A DNA stretch of 64,000 bases from Clostridium culturomicium. Lineage in GTDB: Bacteria > Bacillota > Clostridia > Clostridiales > Clostridiaceae. Shown here piece by piece: positions 16,900 to 25,527 of the stretch. Position 1 is the stretch's first letter. Every line of letters begins with the position of its first letter. The stretch lies in NCBI RefSeq assembly GCF_000821305.1, contig NZ_CCXK01000014.1:545445-609444 (forward strand), read 5' to 3'. The notes beneath the pieces are model-generated. The model had not been told where the DNA came from. It worked only from the letters and a program-made list of their open reading frames with translations, and did no database searches. The translations under genes were made by a program, and so were the position numbers.

Positions 16900-17661
16900 T
16901 TATTTTAAATAATTATTTATAGCTTCTGCCAATGCATCTGCAATTTTCATCTGGTAATCCTCTGTTTTTAACATTTCACATTCCTCTTGATTACTTAAAA
17001 ATCCACACTCAACTATAATTCCAGTCATTTCATCATTGTCTCTTAGAACCTTATATTGAGTTCCTGCTGCCTTAGCCTCCCTTTTATTATTAGGGTCTAG
17101 CTTTTCCTTTAAGGTGCTTTGAACTAGTGTGCCTAATTCTTGACTGCCTGAATAATTAGAATACCAAACTTGAGCTCCTTTGCAGCTTGCCTGTGGAAAT
17201 GTATTAAGGTGAATACTGACAAACACATCACAATTAGTTTCTTTCTTTAGCTTTACTCTATTATTTAAGTCTTCTATTTTCTTTTCTCTCACAGATTTAC
17301 CCTCTGTATATAAACCTGTATCTTCCGTCCTAGTATACTCCACTTTATATCCCATACTCTTCAAATTGGCACCTAAAAGGATACCAATATTTAAATTAAT
17401 GTCCTTTTCAGGAGTTCCATCCTTAGACAATGCTCCGCCATCGATCCCCCCGTGACCAGCATCTATAAGAACTATTTTTTCTCCTGCTTCCTGTTCTTTC
17501 AGCTCATTATATGTTGTTACTGCATGATTAACATTAATTAATGACATGCATATAAAGCATAGAACAATTACTGAAACAATGCTTATTAGTTTTTTATTTT
17601 TTACTTTATTTCCTATTGTACTCCCCATCCTTAACATTATTACGTATTTATATCTATTCAC
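16900..17661 (-). CDS. cwlD: N-acetylmuramoyl-L-alanine amidase, CwlD-like
   Basis: Amidase_3 zinc hydrolase of 253 residues. The N-terminal signal anchor is at about 24-45, then the catalytic domain: LIDAGHGGIDGGA (zinc histidine), the region around SIHLNTF (second histidine), and IVECGFLSNQEE with the catalytic glutamate. CwlD makes muramic delta-lactam in the spore cortex, so this would act in sporulation; membership in CwlD rather than another amidase is inferred from size and single-domain layout. The start is uncertain: GTG at 17661 and ATGs 8 and 11 codons later are possible and none has a strong SD. Confidence 0.82.
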   Translation of the reverse strand: MNRYKYVIMLRMGSTIGNKVKNKKLISIVSVIVLCFICMSLINVNHAVTTYNELKEQEAGEKIVLIDAGHGGIDGGALSKDGTPEKDINLNIGILLGANLKSMGYKVEYTRTEDTGLYTEGKSVREKKIEDLNNRVKLKKETNCDVFVSIHLNTFPQASCKGAQVWYSNYSGSQELGTLVQSTLKEKLDPNNKREAKAAGTQYKVLRDNDEMTGIIVECGFLSNQEECEMLKTEDYQMKIADALAEAINNYLK

Positions 17662-17763
17662 TAATTATGAAGTTTAGTAGTGTTTTTTCTAATTTATATA
17701 ACTATTATAATTTAGAATATAAGTTTACGGTCAAATGCCTTACAAATACCTTATCTGCATAAT

Positions 17764-17797
17764 AAAAAACAAACTCCAGCTTTGAAGTTTGTTTTTT
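17764..17797 (-). terminator. Terminator of the Na/phosphate symporter gene
   Basis: A perfect 12-bp stem (17764-17775 with 17786-17797) and a 10-nt loop, ending in a run of T on either strand. It lies 31 bp downstream of the symporter stop. Confidence 0.85.
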
Positions 17798-17827
17798 AAC
17801 TCAGTATTATGTTATGTATATTGATTA

Positions 17828-19447
17828 CTAGTTGGCTATCATTCCAGCTATATTCATTGAGTGGTCTCCGACTCTCTCTAAGTTACTTATTAAATCTAAG
17901 AATACAGCACCTACTACTGCATCACATTTACCTGAATTTAATCTTCTTATATGTGACATACGTAAATCCTTTTCTAAAACGTCTATTCTATCTTCAAGTT
18001 CACTTACTTTTTCTACCTTTACATTATCATATTCTTTAAAACACTCAATGCTCATTTCTAATGCATTAGTAGTATACTTAAACATGTTCTTTAATTCTTC
18101 AAGGGCTTCTTCAGATATTTGAAGCTCCTTTGATATTCTTTCACTAGTTAAATCTGCAATATTTTCAGCGTGGTCTCCTATACGTTCTATGTCATTTACT
18201 ACATGGAAGTATGCACCTACACAGTTCTTTTGCTCTTCACTTAGTTCTGAATTCGAAAGCTTAACTAAAAATCTTGTTATATCATGGTTAAGAATATTAA
18301 TTATCTTCTCATTTTCATAAACTTTTTCTATTAATTGTTCATCCGCATTTTCAAAAGCAGTCATGGAAAGCTCTAAATTTTCTCTTGCTTTTTCTGCCAT
18401 TCTAATTATTTCATTTGTAGTTTGTCCAAATGCAATTGCTGGTGTTTCAAGCAATCTATCGTCTACATACATTAATCCAGCTACATCTTTCTCATCCTCC
18501 CCTGGAAGAAGCTTATTTACAAATGCTACTAAGTGTTTAATGAATGGTAATAAAATAATTGTATTAACTACATTAAATAACGTATGAGCATTAGCAATTT
18601 GTTTAGCAACAGCAGCATCTCCACCTGTTGGACTAATTGCTAATATCATTCCTGTAACTATAGACATAGGAATTATTAAGAATATTATCGTCCCTATTAT
18701 TTTTATCGTTAAATGCAATAGTGCAGCTTTTTTAGCAGTTCTAGAAGTTCCTATACTTGATATTAATGCTGTTACACAGGTTCCAATATTATTTCCCAAT
18801 AGTATTGGAATAGCCACTGATAATGGAAGAGTTCCAGCTTGAGCTAAAGCTACTAGTATTCCTGTTGACGCTGAAGAACTTTGAAGTACTGCAGTCATAA
18901 TAGTTCCAATAAGAACTCCAAGAATTGTACGCCCTTCTAAGCTTAATATCAAATTATTAAATATATCTGATTCCTTAAGCGGCGCCATAGAGCTAGACAT
19001 TAAGTTTAGTCCTAAGAATAATATTCCAAATCCTAGTACAATGTTTCCTATTTCTTTAACTTTTCTCTTCTTTGTAAATAAAACCATGCAAGCACCAATT
19101 GCTAAGAATATAGGTGCAAAATTATTAAACTTAAATGTTATTAATTGAGCTGTAATTGTAGTTCCAATGTTAGCTCCCATTATTACAGCTGCAGCTTGAT
19201 ATAAATTCATTAATCCTGCATTTACAAAACCAACCACCATAACTGTAGTAGCACTACTGCTTTGAATAATCGCAGTTACAATTGTTCCTGTAATTACACC
19301 CTTAATAGGATTAGATGTTAGCTTATCGAAGATGCCTTTTAGCTTGTCCCCCGCAGCATTCTCAAGACCATCTCCCATCATGTTCATACCATATAGGAAT
19401 AATCCAAGTCCACCTAAAAGATTAATAATTGTAAATAAAGTGTCCAT
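17828..19447 (-). CDS. Na+/phosphate symporter family protein with C-terminal PhoU domain
   Basis: A 539-residue two-part protein. The N-terminal half (about 1-310) holds two inverted Na/Pi-cotransporter repeats with the QSSSATT (about 62-68) and QSSSAST (about 190-196) signatures and eight or more hydrophobic segments. The C-terminal half (about 335-539) is a helical PhoU-like domain, which often regulates transport. It should import inorganic phosphate using the sodium gradient. SD AGGAGG lies ahead of the ATG. Repeated TTTAAC elements upstream suggest phosphate control. It is monocistronic, flanked by terminators. Confidence 0.93.
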   Translation of the reverse strand: MDTLFTIINLLGGLGLFLYGMNMMGDGLENAAGDKLKGIFDKLTSNPIKGVITGTIVTAIIQSSSATTVMVVGFVNAGLMNLYQAAAVIMGANIGTTITAQLITFKFNNFAPIFLAIGACMVLFTKKRKVKEIGNIVLGFGILFLGLNLMSSSMAPLKESDIFNNLILSLEGRTILGVLIGTIMTAVLQSSSASTGILVALAQAGTLPLSVAIPILLGNNIGTCVTALISSIGTSRTAKKAALLHLTIKIIGTIIFLIIPMSIVTGMILAISPTGGDAAVAKQIANAHTLFNVVNTIILLPFIKHLVAFVNKLLPGEDEKDVAGLMYVDDRLLETPAIAFGQTTNEIIRMAEKARENLELSMTAFENADEQLIEKVYENEKIINILNHDITRFLVKLSNSELSEEQKNCVGAYFHVVNDIERIGDHAENIADLTSERISKELQISEEALEELKNMFKYTTNALEMSIECFKEYDNVKVEKVSELEDRIDVLEKDLRMSHIRRLNSGKCDAVVGAVFLDLISNLERVGDHSMNIAGMIAN

Positions 19448-19538
19448 TAATTTACCTCCTGGGCCTTCATAAAAAATATAAATATATTGTTAAGTCCTTA
19501 AAATTCCCTATTAATAATACACTATATTCATCTCATAA

Positions 19539-19574
19539 GTTAAGTTAATTTAACTTTTTTAACATGAATTTAAC
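19539..19574 (-). promoter_or_regulatory. Pho-box-like direct repeats upstream of the phosphate symporter
   Basis: On the minus strand GTTAAA occurs at 19569-19574, 19558-19563 and 19549-19554, followed by the related CTTAAC at 19539-19544. Start-to-start spacing is 11, 9 and 10 bp, about one helical turn, as expected for PhoP-type tandem binding. They lie about 95-130 bp before the start codon. Confidence 0.5.
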
Positions 19575-19616
19575 ATTAGCATTTCAATTTTTAATATCCC
19601 TAAAACTATATAAAAA

Positions 19617-19640
19617 ATCCCCCAGAATAATCTGAGGGAT
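19617..19640 (-). terminator. Terminator of the oleate hydratase gene
   Basis: A 10-bp GC-rich stem with one mismatch (19617-19626 with 19631-19640) and a 4-nt loop, followed by T6 on the minus strand. It lies 7 bp beyond the stop codon. Confidence 0.9.
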
Positions 19641-19646
19641 CTTAGC

Positions 19647-21422
19647 TTAAATAACATTATATTCCTTTAATAATTTTTCGATATCTGTTCCTTGAATTTT
19701 CTTTAGAACTTCCTTTAAGGCTAATTTTTCTTTAATTCCTAAGTGCATTTCTGTTATTTTCTTTCCATCTCTTAACTGAACTGTTGCATTTAATAAATCA
19801 CGAATATCAAATACACTTCCCCAAACCTCTGGTACACCTCTATCAATATTTAATAAGGTATATACAGCTTCCATTCCTGTACGCATTGAATATTCGGTAG
19901 TAAATATAGTATCTCTCTTGGTTTCTGCAAATTGACCTAAGAAAGCAAAGTTAACAGCTCCTTCTGGTACTACAGATGGTCTATCACCAGCACTACGTGG
20001 CATAAAGAAAGCTGTAATGTATGGCATCATACATGGAATTGTATTAGCACTATTCTCTGCCATATCCTCTATTTGATCTACTGGTACTCCAAGATGATAT
20101 AACCATTCCATACAGATTTCCTTACCTGTACATTCTCTCATAGTCTTTTTAATAAAATTTCCTGGTTTATCACTAAATAATCCATAAACCCATCCAACTA
20201 ACTGACCATCTGGCTGTGAACGGAATTGTGGCTGACGATTGAAGGTCCAGCTAAGAAGCCAGTTTGAATCCTTTACTGTTACAATACCTCCTGTTACAAC
20301 ACCGCCACTAAAAGGATTTCTCTTACAGATATTTTCTACATATGGTGGTATTCTATCATCTAATGTAGTTACAGTAGCTGACATCCAATTACTTTTCTCT
20401 GGATCATAACAGAATTTATCCGGGTTACCAAAGGCAGAATCTTGAGCTGCAATCTTACGCCACATATCCCAGCCTCCACCTGCTTTAATTTCCTTATTAA
20501 ATGGTGCTGGTGCATGTTGACTACCTAAACTTGAATTTTCAACACACCCCCCATTAGTTATAAAAATTAAATCATTCTCTGTTAAATCAATATAATCTGT
20601 TTTTCCTTCTGCTATTATCTCTATCCTTGAAGCTTGTTTTTTAGCTCCCTTAATATCAAATTCAACATTGACAACTTTAGTATTGTAATGAAACTTAACA
20701 TTATAAGACTCTAAATATTTTATCATTGGAAGAATCATTGATTCATATTGATTATACTTTGTAAATCTAAGAGCTTTAAAATCTGGAAGGCCACCTATGT
20801 GATGTATAAATCTCTTAATATATAGCTTCATCTCTAAAGCACTATGCCAGTTTTCAAAAGCAAACATAGTCCTCCAATATAACCAGAAGTTTGAGTTTAA
20901 AACCTCATCATCAAATACATCTGTAATACGCTTGTCATAAAGCTTCTCATCTGGTGTAAAGAATAATTCCATAATCTCTATTGCACCTTTGTCTGATAAT
21001 CCAAACTTTCCATCTGTATGGGCATCCTCACCACGATTTGTTGTTGCTCTCATAAGTGAATAATTAGGATCTTTTTTATTTAGCCAATAATACTCATCAA
21101 GTACACTTACACCTTCAGTTTCGATAGATGGGATTGAACGGAACAAGTCCCACATAACTTCAAAGTGGTTGTCCATTTCTCTACCACCACGCATAACATA
21201 TCCTAAATTTTCATATAGATATCCATCACAAGCTCCTCCTGGGATAGGCTCCTTTTCTAATATATGAACTCGCTCTCCATTCATTTGACCATCTCTAACT
21301 AAATAACAAGCTGCAGTTAAAGCTGCCAACCCTGAGCCAATAATATATGCTGATTTATGTTCCACGCCTTCTGGCTTCTCTGGACGAGCAAATGCCTCAT
21401 AATTTCCACTTGAATAATACAT
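19647..21422 (-). CDS. ohyA: Oleate hydratase (myosin-cross-reactive antigen family)
   Basis: FAD-dependent enzyme that adds water across the 9,10 double bond of oleate, making 10-hydroxystearate; it is often linked to detoxification of host or environmental unsaturated fatty acids. The N-terminal dinucleotide motif GSGLAALTAACYL (about 28-40) and a second signature, GGREMDNHFEVMWDLF (about 79-94), are present. The length of 591 residues is typical. I chose the ATG at 21422 because SD GGAGG sits 7-8 nt upstream; the frame opens 5 codons earlier on top of that SD. A TetR-type gene upstream is the likely regulator. Confidence 0.95.
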   Translation of the reverse strand: MYYSSGNYEAFARPEKPEGVEHKSAYIIGSGLAALTAACYLVRDGQMNGERVHILEKEPIPGGACDGYLYENLGYVMRGGREMDNHFEVMWDLFRSIPSIETEGVSVLDEYYWLNKKDPNYSLMRATTNRGEDAHTDGKFGLSDKGAIEIMELFFTPDEKLYDKRITDVFDDEVLNSNFWLYWRTMFAFENWHSALEMKLYIKRFIHHIGGLPDFKALRFTKYNQYESMILPMIKYLESYNVKFHYNTKVVNVEFDIKGAKKQASRIEIIAEGKTDYIDLTENDLIFITNGGCVENSSLGSQHAPAPFNKEIKAGGGWDMWRKIAAQDSAFGNPDKFCYDPEKSNWMSATVTTLDDRIPPYVENICKRNPFSGGVVTGGIVTVKDSNWLLSWTFNRQPQFRSQPDGQLVGWVYGLFSDKPGNFIKKTMRECTGKEICMEWLYHLGVPVDQIEDMAENSANTIPCMMPYITAFFMPRSAGDRPSVVPEGAVNFAFLGQFAETKRDTIFTTEYSMRTGMEAVYTLLNIDRGVPEVWGSVFDIRDLLNATVQLRDGKKITEMHLGIKEKLALKEVLKKIQGTDIEKLLKEYNVI

Positions 21423-21491
21423 AAAATCTACCTCCATTTTTCAATCAAATTATCTCCTTATCTATATATTACTCTCGTCAAAAATAACTTC

Positions 21492-21548
21492 TATAAACAA
21501 TAAAAGCTAGTTGATTAAACTTTAATCAACTAGCTTTTATTGTTTATA
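21492..21548. repeat. 57-bp perfect palindrome between tetR-type gene and ohyA
   Basis: Arms of 28 bp (21492-21519 and 21521-21548) are exact complements around a single central C. It lies 11 bp beyond the TetR-type stop and about 70 bp before the ohyA start. As RNA it is a very stable terminator for the regulator; as DNA its inner part (TTGATTAAA and complement) could be an operator. Confidence 0.9.
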
Positions 21549-21559
21549 TTTTTATCATT

Positions 21560-22135
21560 TTATTCCTTATGATGAATTTTATCTATTCTATATTTATCTA
21601 AAGCTTTTGCAACATCCCCTTCTATCAATAAACTCAATCTCTCCACTATATCCTCCGGCTTTTCCCTCATATCGTCTTTAATCCAATCTAACATTAAACC
21701 AACAAAGGCAAATTTATAAAAATTAGCAATAAACTTCTTATCAACTTCTTTAACCTTCATCCCCTGTGCCTGATCCTCTACAACATCTATCAGTAGCTTA
21801 TATGTAATCTTATATAAATACAGCTCTACCTGCTCTCTGCTCACTGAACGATAAACATTCATAATAAAAGGTTTATTATCTAACACAGCATTAAAAATTT
21901 GAAGCAATCCCTGCTGCCAAGTATCGTAAGTCTTTTTACCATTTAAGGCTCTTGAAGCATCTTCCTCACAAGACCACTCTACTAAATCATATATATCCTT
22001 AAAATGATAATAAAAAGTCATTCTATTCATCCCGCAATCATCGGTAATATCGTTTATTGTAATTTTATCTAAAGGCTTCTTAAGAAGCATATTCTTCAAC
22101 GAAGCCTCTAAAGCTCGTTTTGTAACTTGTGACAT
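21560..22135 (-). CDS. TetR/AcrR-family transcription regulator
   Basis: The N-terminal helix-turn-helix (residues 1-55) has the TetR pattern: ALEASLKNMLLKKPLDKITI, NDITDDCGMNRMTFYYHF. The C-terminal 135 residues form a helical ligand domain of the DhaS-like subgroup. At 191 residues it is of normal length, with SD GGAGG ahead of the ATG. Its gene precedes oleate hydratase on the same strand but is separated from it by a palindromic terminator. Control of ohyA in response to fatty acids is a reasonable inference, not shown by sequence. Confidence 0.88.
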   Translation of the reverse strand: MSQVTKRALEASLKNMLLKKPLDKITINDITDDCGMNRMTFYYHFKDIYDLVEWSCEEDASRALNGKKTYDTWQQGLLQIFNAVLDNKPFIMNVYRSVSREQVELYLYKITYKLLIDVVEDQAQGMKVKEVDKKFIANFYKFAFVGLMLDWIKDDMREKPEDIVERLSLLIEGDVAKALDKYRIDKIHHKE

Positions 22136-22501
22136 ATTAATACCTCCAAATATCTATAAAAAAATATTAATAACTTTATCACTATATTACATTAAATACT
22201 TACTATCTATAATAAAATCCTTAAATATTTCACTTAATCTTTACAACTTTCCATAGACCTATAGTCAAATAAAAATAACCATATCTATATTCTCTGTTAA
22301 TTTTTACATTTTGCTTAACCTTCTGTATAATATTTATGTTTGAGCATGCCTTAACTTCTCATACACATTATTAATATGTTTCATTAACACTTCATGATTT
22401 CCAACTAACTATATCTTATTTATATAATGATTAAGTAGTTTTATTAGCATCCAATAAAACACAAAGGCTATGCGCTTAAGCACATAGCCTTAACTCTTAA
22501 A
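22136..22501. other. Intergenic stretch, no gene seen
   Basis: AT-rich DNA of 366 bp with stops in all frames. It must contain the promoter of the TetR-type gene near its left end, which I cannot place convincingly, and it holds the hairpin at 22464-22491 at its right end. Confidence 0.6.
22464..22491 (-). terminator. Terminator of the DUF3892 gene
   Basis: A 9-bp stem (AAGGCTATG 22464-22472 with 22483-22491), one mismatch, then GC pairs closing a TTAA loop. A T-rich tail follows on the minus strand. It lies 11 bp from the stop codon. Confidence 0.85.
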
Positions 22502-22720
22502 TTATAATTGTGGTAAATCTTTTAATGAATAGTTATCTTCGCCTCTTTTACTTTTTATACTTTCTTCACCAGCTCTATTGGTGAAGGTTTGAAGTCCTTC
22601 AATTTCTCCTGACTTAATTCCAGCCAAGCACTGGTTATGATCTAGTACTTTCCCATCTTCTGTTTGATAAGCAATAATTCTATCCTCTTCATCTCTTTTA
22701 GTGGCAATTATTCTAGTCAT
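22502..22720 (-). CDS. Small DUF3892-type protein
   Basis: A 72-residue soluble, charged protein. The pattern IIATKRDEEDRIIAYQTEDGKVLDHNQCLAGIKSGEI looks like DUF3892, a small beta-rich domain widespread in Firmicutes with no known function. There is no signal peptide or membrane segment. The gene is monocistronic, with its own terminator and an AGGAAGG-like SD. The family call is from memory of the pattern and is moderately firm. Confidence 0.68.
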   Translation of the reverse strand: MTRIIATKRDEEDRIIAYQTEDGKVLDHNQCLAGIKSGEIEGLQTFTNRAGEESIKSKRGEDNYSLKDLPQL

Positions 22721-22859
22721 AATTGATTTCCTTCTTTCCTAAGTATTCGTAACCCCTTCACGGTATTAAATCTTTTAGCATAACTAACTTAATCCTAGAA
22801 GTTAACTATGCTTGTATATATTATCTTCAAAAACTAAAATATAATACAAAAATATAAAA

Positions 22860-22889
22860 AAACCTTGGAACTATAAAATTCCAAGGTTT
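22860..22889 (-). terminator. Terminator of the rplM-rpsI operon
   Basis: A perfect 11-bp stem (22860-22870 with 22879-22889) and an 8-nt loop, followed by a T-run on the minus strand, 26 bp after rpsI. Confidence 0.9.
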
Positions 22890-22915
22890 GTATAAATATG
22901 TTTCTGATCGAAATA

Positions 22916-23308
22916 TTATCTCTTAGAGAACTGAGAAGCTCTTCTAGCTTTCTTAAGACCGTATTTCTTTCTTTCTTTCATTCTTGGGTCTCTTGTTAAG
23001 AATCCAGCTTTTTTAAGTTCTGGTCTTAAGCTCTCGTCAGCTTTTAATAAAGCTCTAGAGATTCCGTGTCTGATAGCTCCAGCTTGACCTGTGTATCCAC
23101 CACCGTGAACATTAACTAAAACGTCGAATTTATCTTTAGTTCCAGTTAAAACTAATGGTTGGTTAACTACATATTTTAAAGTATCTAATCCAAAGTAGTT
23201 ATCCATATCTCTTTTATTTATTACAACTTTACCTTCGCCTGGTACAAGTCTTACTCTAGCAACTGATTTCTTTCTTCTACCTGTTCCAAAATGTTGAACT
23301 TTTGCCAT
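22916..23308 (-). CDS. rpsI: 30S ribosomal protein S9
   Basis: Small-subunit head protein whose C-terminal tail reaches the P-site tRNA. The 130 residues start with FGTGRRKKSVARVRL and end with the conserved RRASQFSKR, the tail that contacts the anticodon loop. It is the second gene after rplM, 31 bp downstream, with SD AAGGAGG. L13 and S9 are paired in this way across Bacteria. Nothing is unusual. Confidence 0.98.
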   Translation of the reverse strand: MAKVQHFGTGRRKKSVARVRLVPGEGKVVINKRDMDNYFGLDTLKYVVNQPLVLTGTKDKFDVLVNVHGGGYTGQAGAIRHGISRALLKADESLRPELKKAGFLTRDPRMKERKKYGLKKARRASQFSKR

Positions 23309-23339
23309 TGTTTATTCCTCCTTACAATAATACTATTTA

Positions 23340-23774
23340 TTAGTATTTTAACTCTAATACTTCTGGTTTTTGAGCGTGGTTATTGTGCTCTGCTCCTCTG
23401 TAAACAGTTAGCTTCTTAGCCATTTGTCTTCCAAGAACTCCTTTTGGAAGCATTCTTCTTACAGCTTCTTCGAAAACGAACTCTGGCTTTTTAGCTAAAG
23501 CTTCTCTGTAAGGTGTCTCTTTTAATCCGCCTGGATATAAAGAGTGATGTCTTAACATTTTTTGATCTAATTTCTTACCTGTTAAAACGATTTTCTCTGC
23601 GTTAACAACTATTACGTAATCTCCACAATCAACGTTTGGAGTAAATTCTGGTTTATTTTTACCTCTTAATATAGAAGCGATTTGGCTTGCTGCTCTACCT
23701 AAAGTCATTCCTTCAACGTCAACAACATACCATTTTTTTTGAATTTCGCCTGGTTTAGCTAAGTATGATTTCAT
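23340..23774 (-). CDS. rplM: 50S ribosomal protein L13
   Basis: Early-assembly large-subunit protein of 144 residues. I set the start at the ATG at 23774, preceded by SD GGGAGGT; the frame runs 19 codons further upstream through the leader, but that part has no SD and codes for nothing family-like. The motifs WYVVDVEGMTLGRAAS and GDYVIVVNAEKIVLTG are typical. Transcription starts at a consensus promoter at 23893-23921, leaving a roughly 110-nt leader with a hairpin. Confidence 0.97.
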   Translation of the reverse strand: MKSYLAKPGEIQKKWYVVDVEGMTLGRAASQIASILRGKNKPEFTPNVDCGDYVIVVNAEKIVLTGKKLDQKMLRHHSLYPGGLKETPYREALAKKPEFVFEEAVRRMLPKGVLGRQMAKKLTVYRGAEHNNHAQKPEVLELKY

Positions 23775-23816
23775 TTGATTACCTCCCTGATTTTTAACAA
23801 ATAATAATATATGATA

Positions 23817-23839
23817 AAGATCCGGGGCCATTGGATCTT
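23817..23839 (-). promoter_or_regulatory. Hairpin in the rplM leader, candidate L13 autoregulatory structure
   Basis: A 7-bp stem AAGATCC/GGATCTT with a 9-nt loop lies in the untranslated leader of rplM. Firmicute rplM transcripts often carry an L13 leader; position fits, but I cannot verify the consensus without a covariance search. Confidence 0.5.
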
Positions 23840-23892
23840 ACTCACAAATTTTATTTCATCATTATTCTATACGAATTATACGAACAAAATTT

Positions 23893-23921
23893 ATTATAAT
23901 ACAATTTACCGGGTGTGTCAA
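23893..23921 (-). promoter_or_regulatory. Sigma-A promoter of rplM-rpsI
   Basis: Perfect consensus hexamers on the minus strand: -35 TTGACA (23916-23921) and -10 TATAAT (23893-23898) with a 17-nt spacer. It lies just past the truA stop, so L13 and S9 are expressed independently of the ECF-truA genes. Confidence 0.93.
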
Positions 23922-23936
23922 CACATTTTATTATTA

Positions 23937-24671
23937 TTAATAATAAACTTCAAATAAGCACAACCCTTGTGGTGGACAAGTTTTTCCCGCTCTTTTGCGT
24001 TCTTTGCTTTCCAGTATTATTTTAATATCAGACGGCTCTTTTTTGCCAATTCCAACATCAATTAATGTTCCTACTATAATTCTTACCATATTATATAAAA
24101 ATCCATCAGCAGCTATATAAATTTTTATATATTCATTTTCTTGCACAACTTCTAATTTAGTTATTGTTCTTACTGTGGTTTTCACTGAGCTTCCTAAATT
24201 TCTAAAAGCTTCAAAATCATGAGTACCAACAAAAAATTCTGCTGCTTCTTTCATTCTATCTATATTTAATTCATGCTTAACATGATATGCAAAATTTCTG
24301 CACATGGGCATCCTGCTTTTCGTATTCACAATAGTATAAGAATACATCTTTCCTACACAGTTGTATCTAGCATGAAATGATTCATCTACCTCTGCTGAAT
24401 CTATAACTGCAATATCCTCTGGAAGATGAAAATTCAATGCTTCCCGAAAACTTTCCGCTGGAATCCTGCTTTTAGTCGTGAAATTACATACATATCTCTT
24501 AGCATGAACCTTGCTGTCTGTCCTGCTGCATCCAATGATGCTTGCTTCTTCTTTCGTTAATTTACTTAGAGCTTCTTCAACAGCTCCTTGAACAGTAATT
24601 CCTTTAGGCTGCTTCTGCCATCCTAAATAATTAGTTCCATCATATTCTAGTGTTAACTTAATATTTCTCAT
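23937..24671 (-). CDS. truA: tRNA pseudouridine(38-40) synthase TruA
   Basis: Isomerises uridines 38-40 in the anticodon stem of many tRNAs. The catalytic aspartate lies in the GCSRTDSKVHA segment (about 50-60), with FHARYNCVGKMYSY and DGFLYNMVRIIVGTL also family-typical. The start is the ATG at 24671, about 9 nt after SD GAGGAAG; a TTG at 24689 would overlap that SD. The gene directly follows ecfT, giving 244 residues, the usual length. Confidence 0.96.
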   Translation of the reverse strand: MRNIKLTLEYDGTNYLGWQKQPKGITVQGAVEEALSKLTKEEASIIGCSRTDSKVHAKRYVCNFTTKSRIPAESFREALNFHLPEDIAVIDSAEVDESFHARYNCVGKMYSYTIVNTKSRMPMCRNFAYHVKHELNIDRMKEAAEFFVGTHDFEAFRNLGSSVKTTVRTITKLEVVQENEYIKIYIAADGFLYNMVRIIVGTLIDVGIGKKEPSDIKIILESKERKRAGKTCPPQGLCLFEVYY

Positions 24672-24689
24672 AAATATCATCTTCCTCAA

Positions 24690-25496
24690 TTATAGCCAAA
24701 TTCTCATAGCTATAATTATTCCTGTTAATCCAAACATGACTGCTGTTGCTACATAATCCTTAGATGTAACCTTAAGGATTTTCATTCTAGTTCTTCCAGT
24801 TCCACCTCTATAACATCTAGCTTCCATTGCCATTGCAAGTTCATCGGCACGTCTAAATGAACTTATAAATAGAGGTACTAAAAGTGGAATTAAACTTTTA
24901 GCTCTTTTTATAATACTTCCTGTTTCAAAGTCTGCTCCTCTTGCCTTTTGAGCCTTCATTATCTTGTCTGTTTCATCCATAAGTGTTGGAATAAATCTTA
25001 ATGCTATAGTCATCATCATGGCAAGTTCATGAGCTGGTACTCCAATCTTTTTAAATGGCCCTAAAAGCTTTTCTATACCATCTGTCAATTCAATTGGTGA
25101 AGTAGTAAGGGTTAATAAAGAAGTCCCTATAATAAGGAATATAAGCCTTAATACCATAAATACAGCGGTTCTTATACCTTCTGCATATATCTTTATAATC
25201 CACCATTGAAATAGAGGCTCTCCTGTTCCTCTTGTAAGGAATAGATTAAATAGAGCCGTTATTAACATTAATATAAAAATAGGCTTTAATCCCTTATAAA
25301 TATATTTAAATTTTATCTTAGAGATCTTAATAGCCAAAAATACAAATGCAAAAATTACAATATAACCTGTGAAGTCATTTATTAAAAATAGATCGACTAT
25401 AAATAATATAGAAAGTAATATCTTTACTCTGGCATCTAACTTATGAACGAATGAATCCCCTGGTATATATTGTCCTATTGTAATATCTTTAATCAT
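24690..25496 (-). CDS. ecfT: ECF transporter transmembrane component EcfT
   Basis: Transmembrane coupling protein of energy-coupling factor vitamin and metal importers, 268 residues with about five to six hydrophobic segments. The cytoplasmic coupling region contains the short ARG signature (KAQKARGAD, about 184-192) and a later ARC-type variant (AMEARCYRG), which dock in the ATPases. It sits next to the two ATPase genes with no S component nearby, so this is a group II (shared) ECF core that serves substrate-binding proteins encoded elsewhere. Confidence 0.95.
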   Translation of the reverse strand: MIKDITIGQYIPGDSFVHKLDARVKILLSILFIVDLFLINDFTGYIVIFAFVFLAIKISKIKFKYIYKGLKPIFILMLITALFNLFLTRGTGEPLFQWWIIKIYAEGIRTAVFMVLRLIFLIIGTSLLTLTTSPIELTDGIEKLLGPFKKIGVPAHELAMMMTIALRFIPTLMDETDKIMKAQKARGADFETGSIIKRAKSLIPLLVPLFISSFRRADELAMAMEARCYRGGTGRTRMKILKVTSKDYVATAVMFGLTGIIIAMRIWL

Positions 25497-25527
25497 CTTT
25501 ACTCCTCCAAAGCTGTGTAAAAGGAGC

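Noticed and set aside
23775..23831. Upstream extension of rplM by 19 codons
   Set aside because: It covers the leader hairpin and lacks L13 similarity, while a good SD precedes the ATG at 23774.
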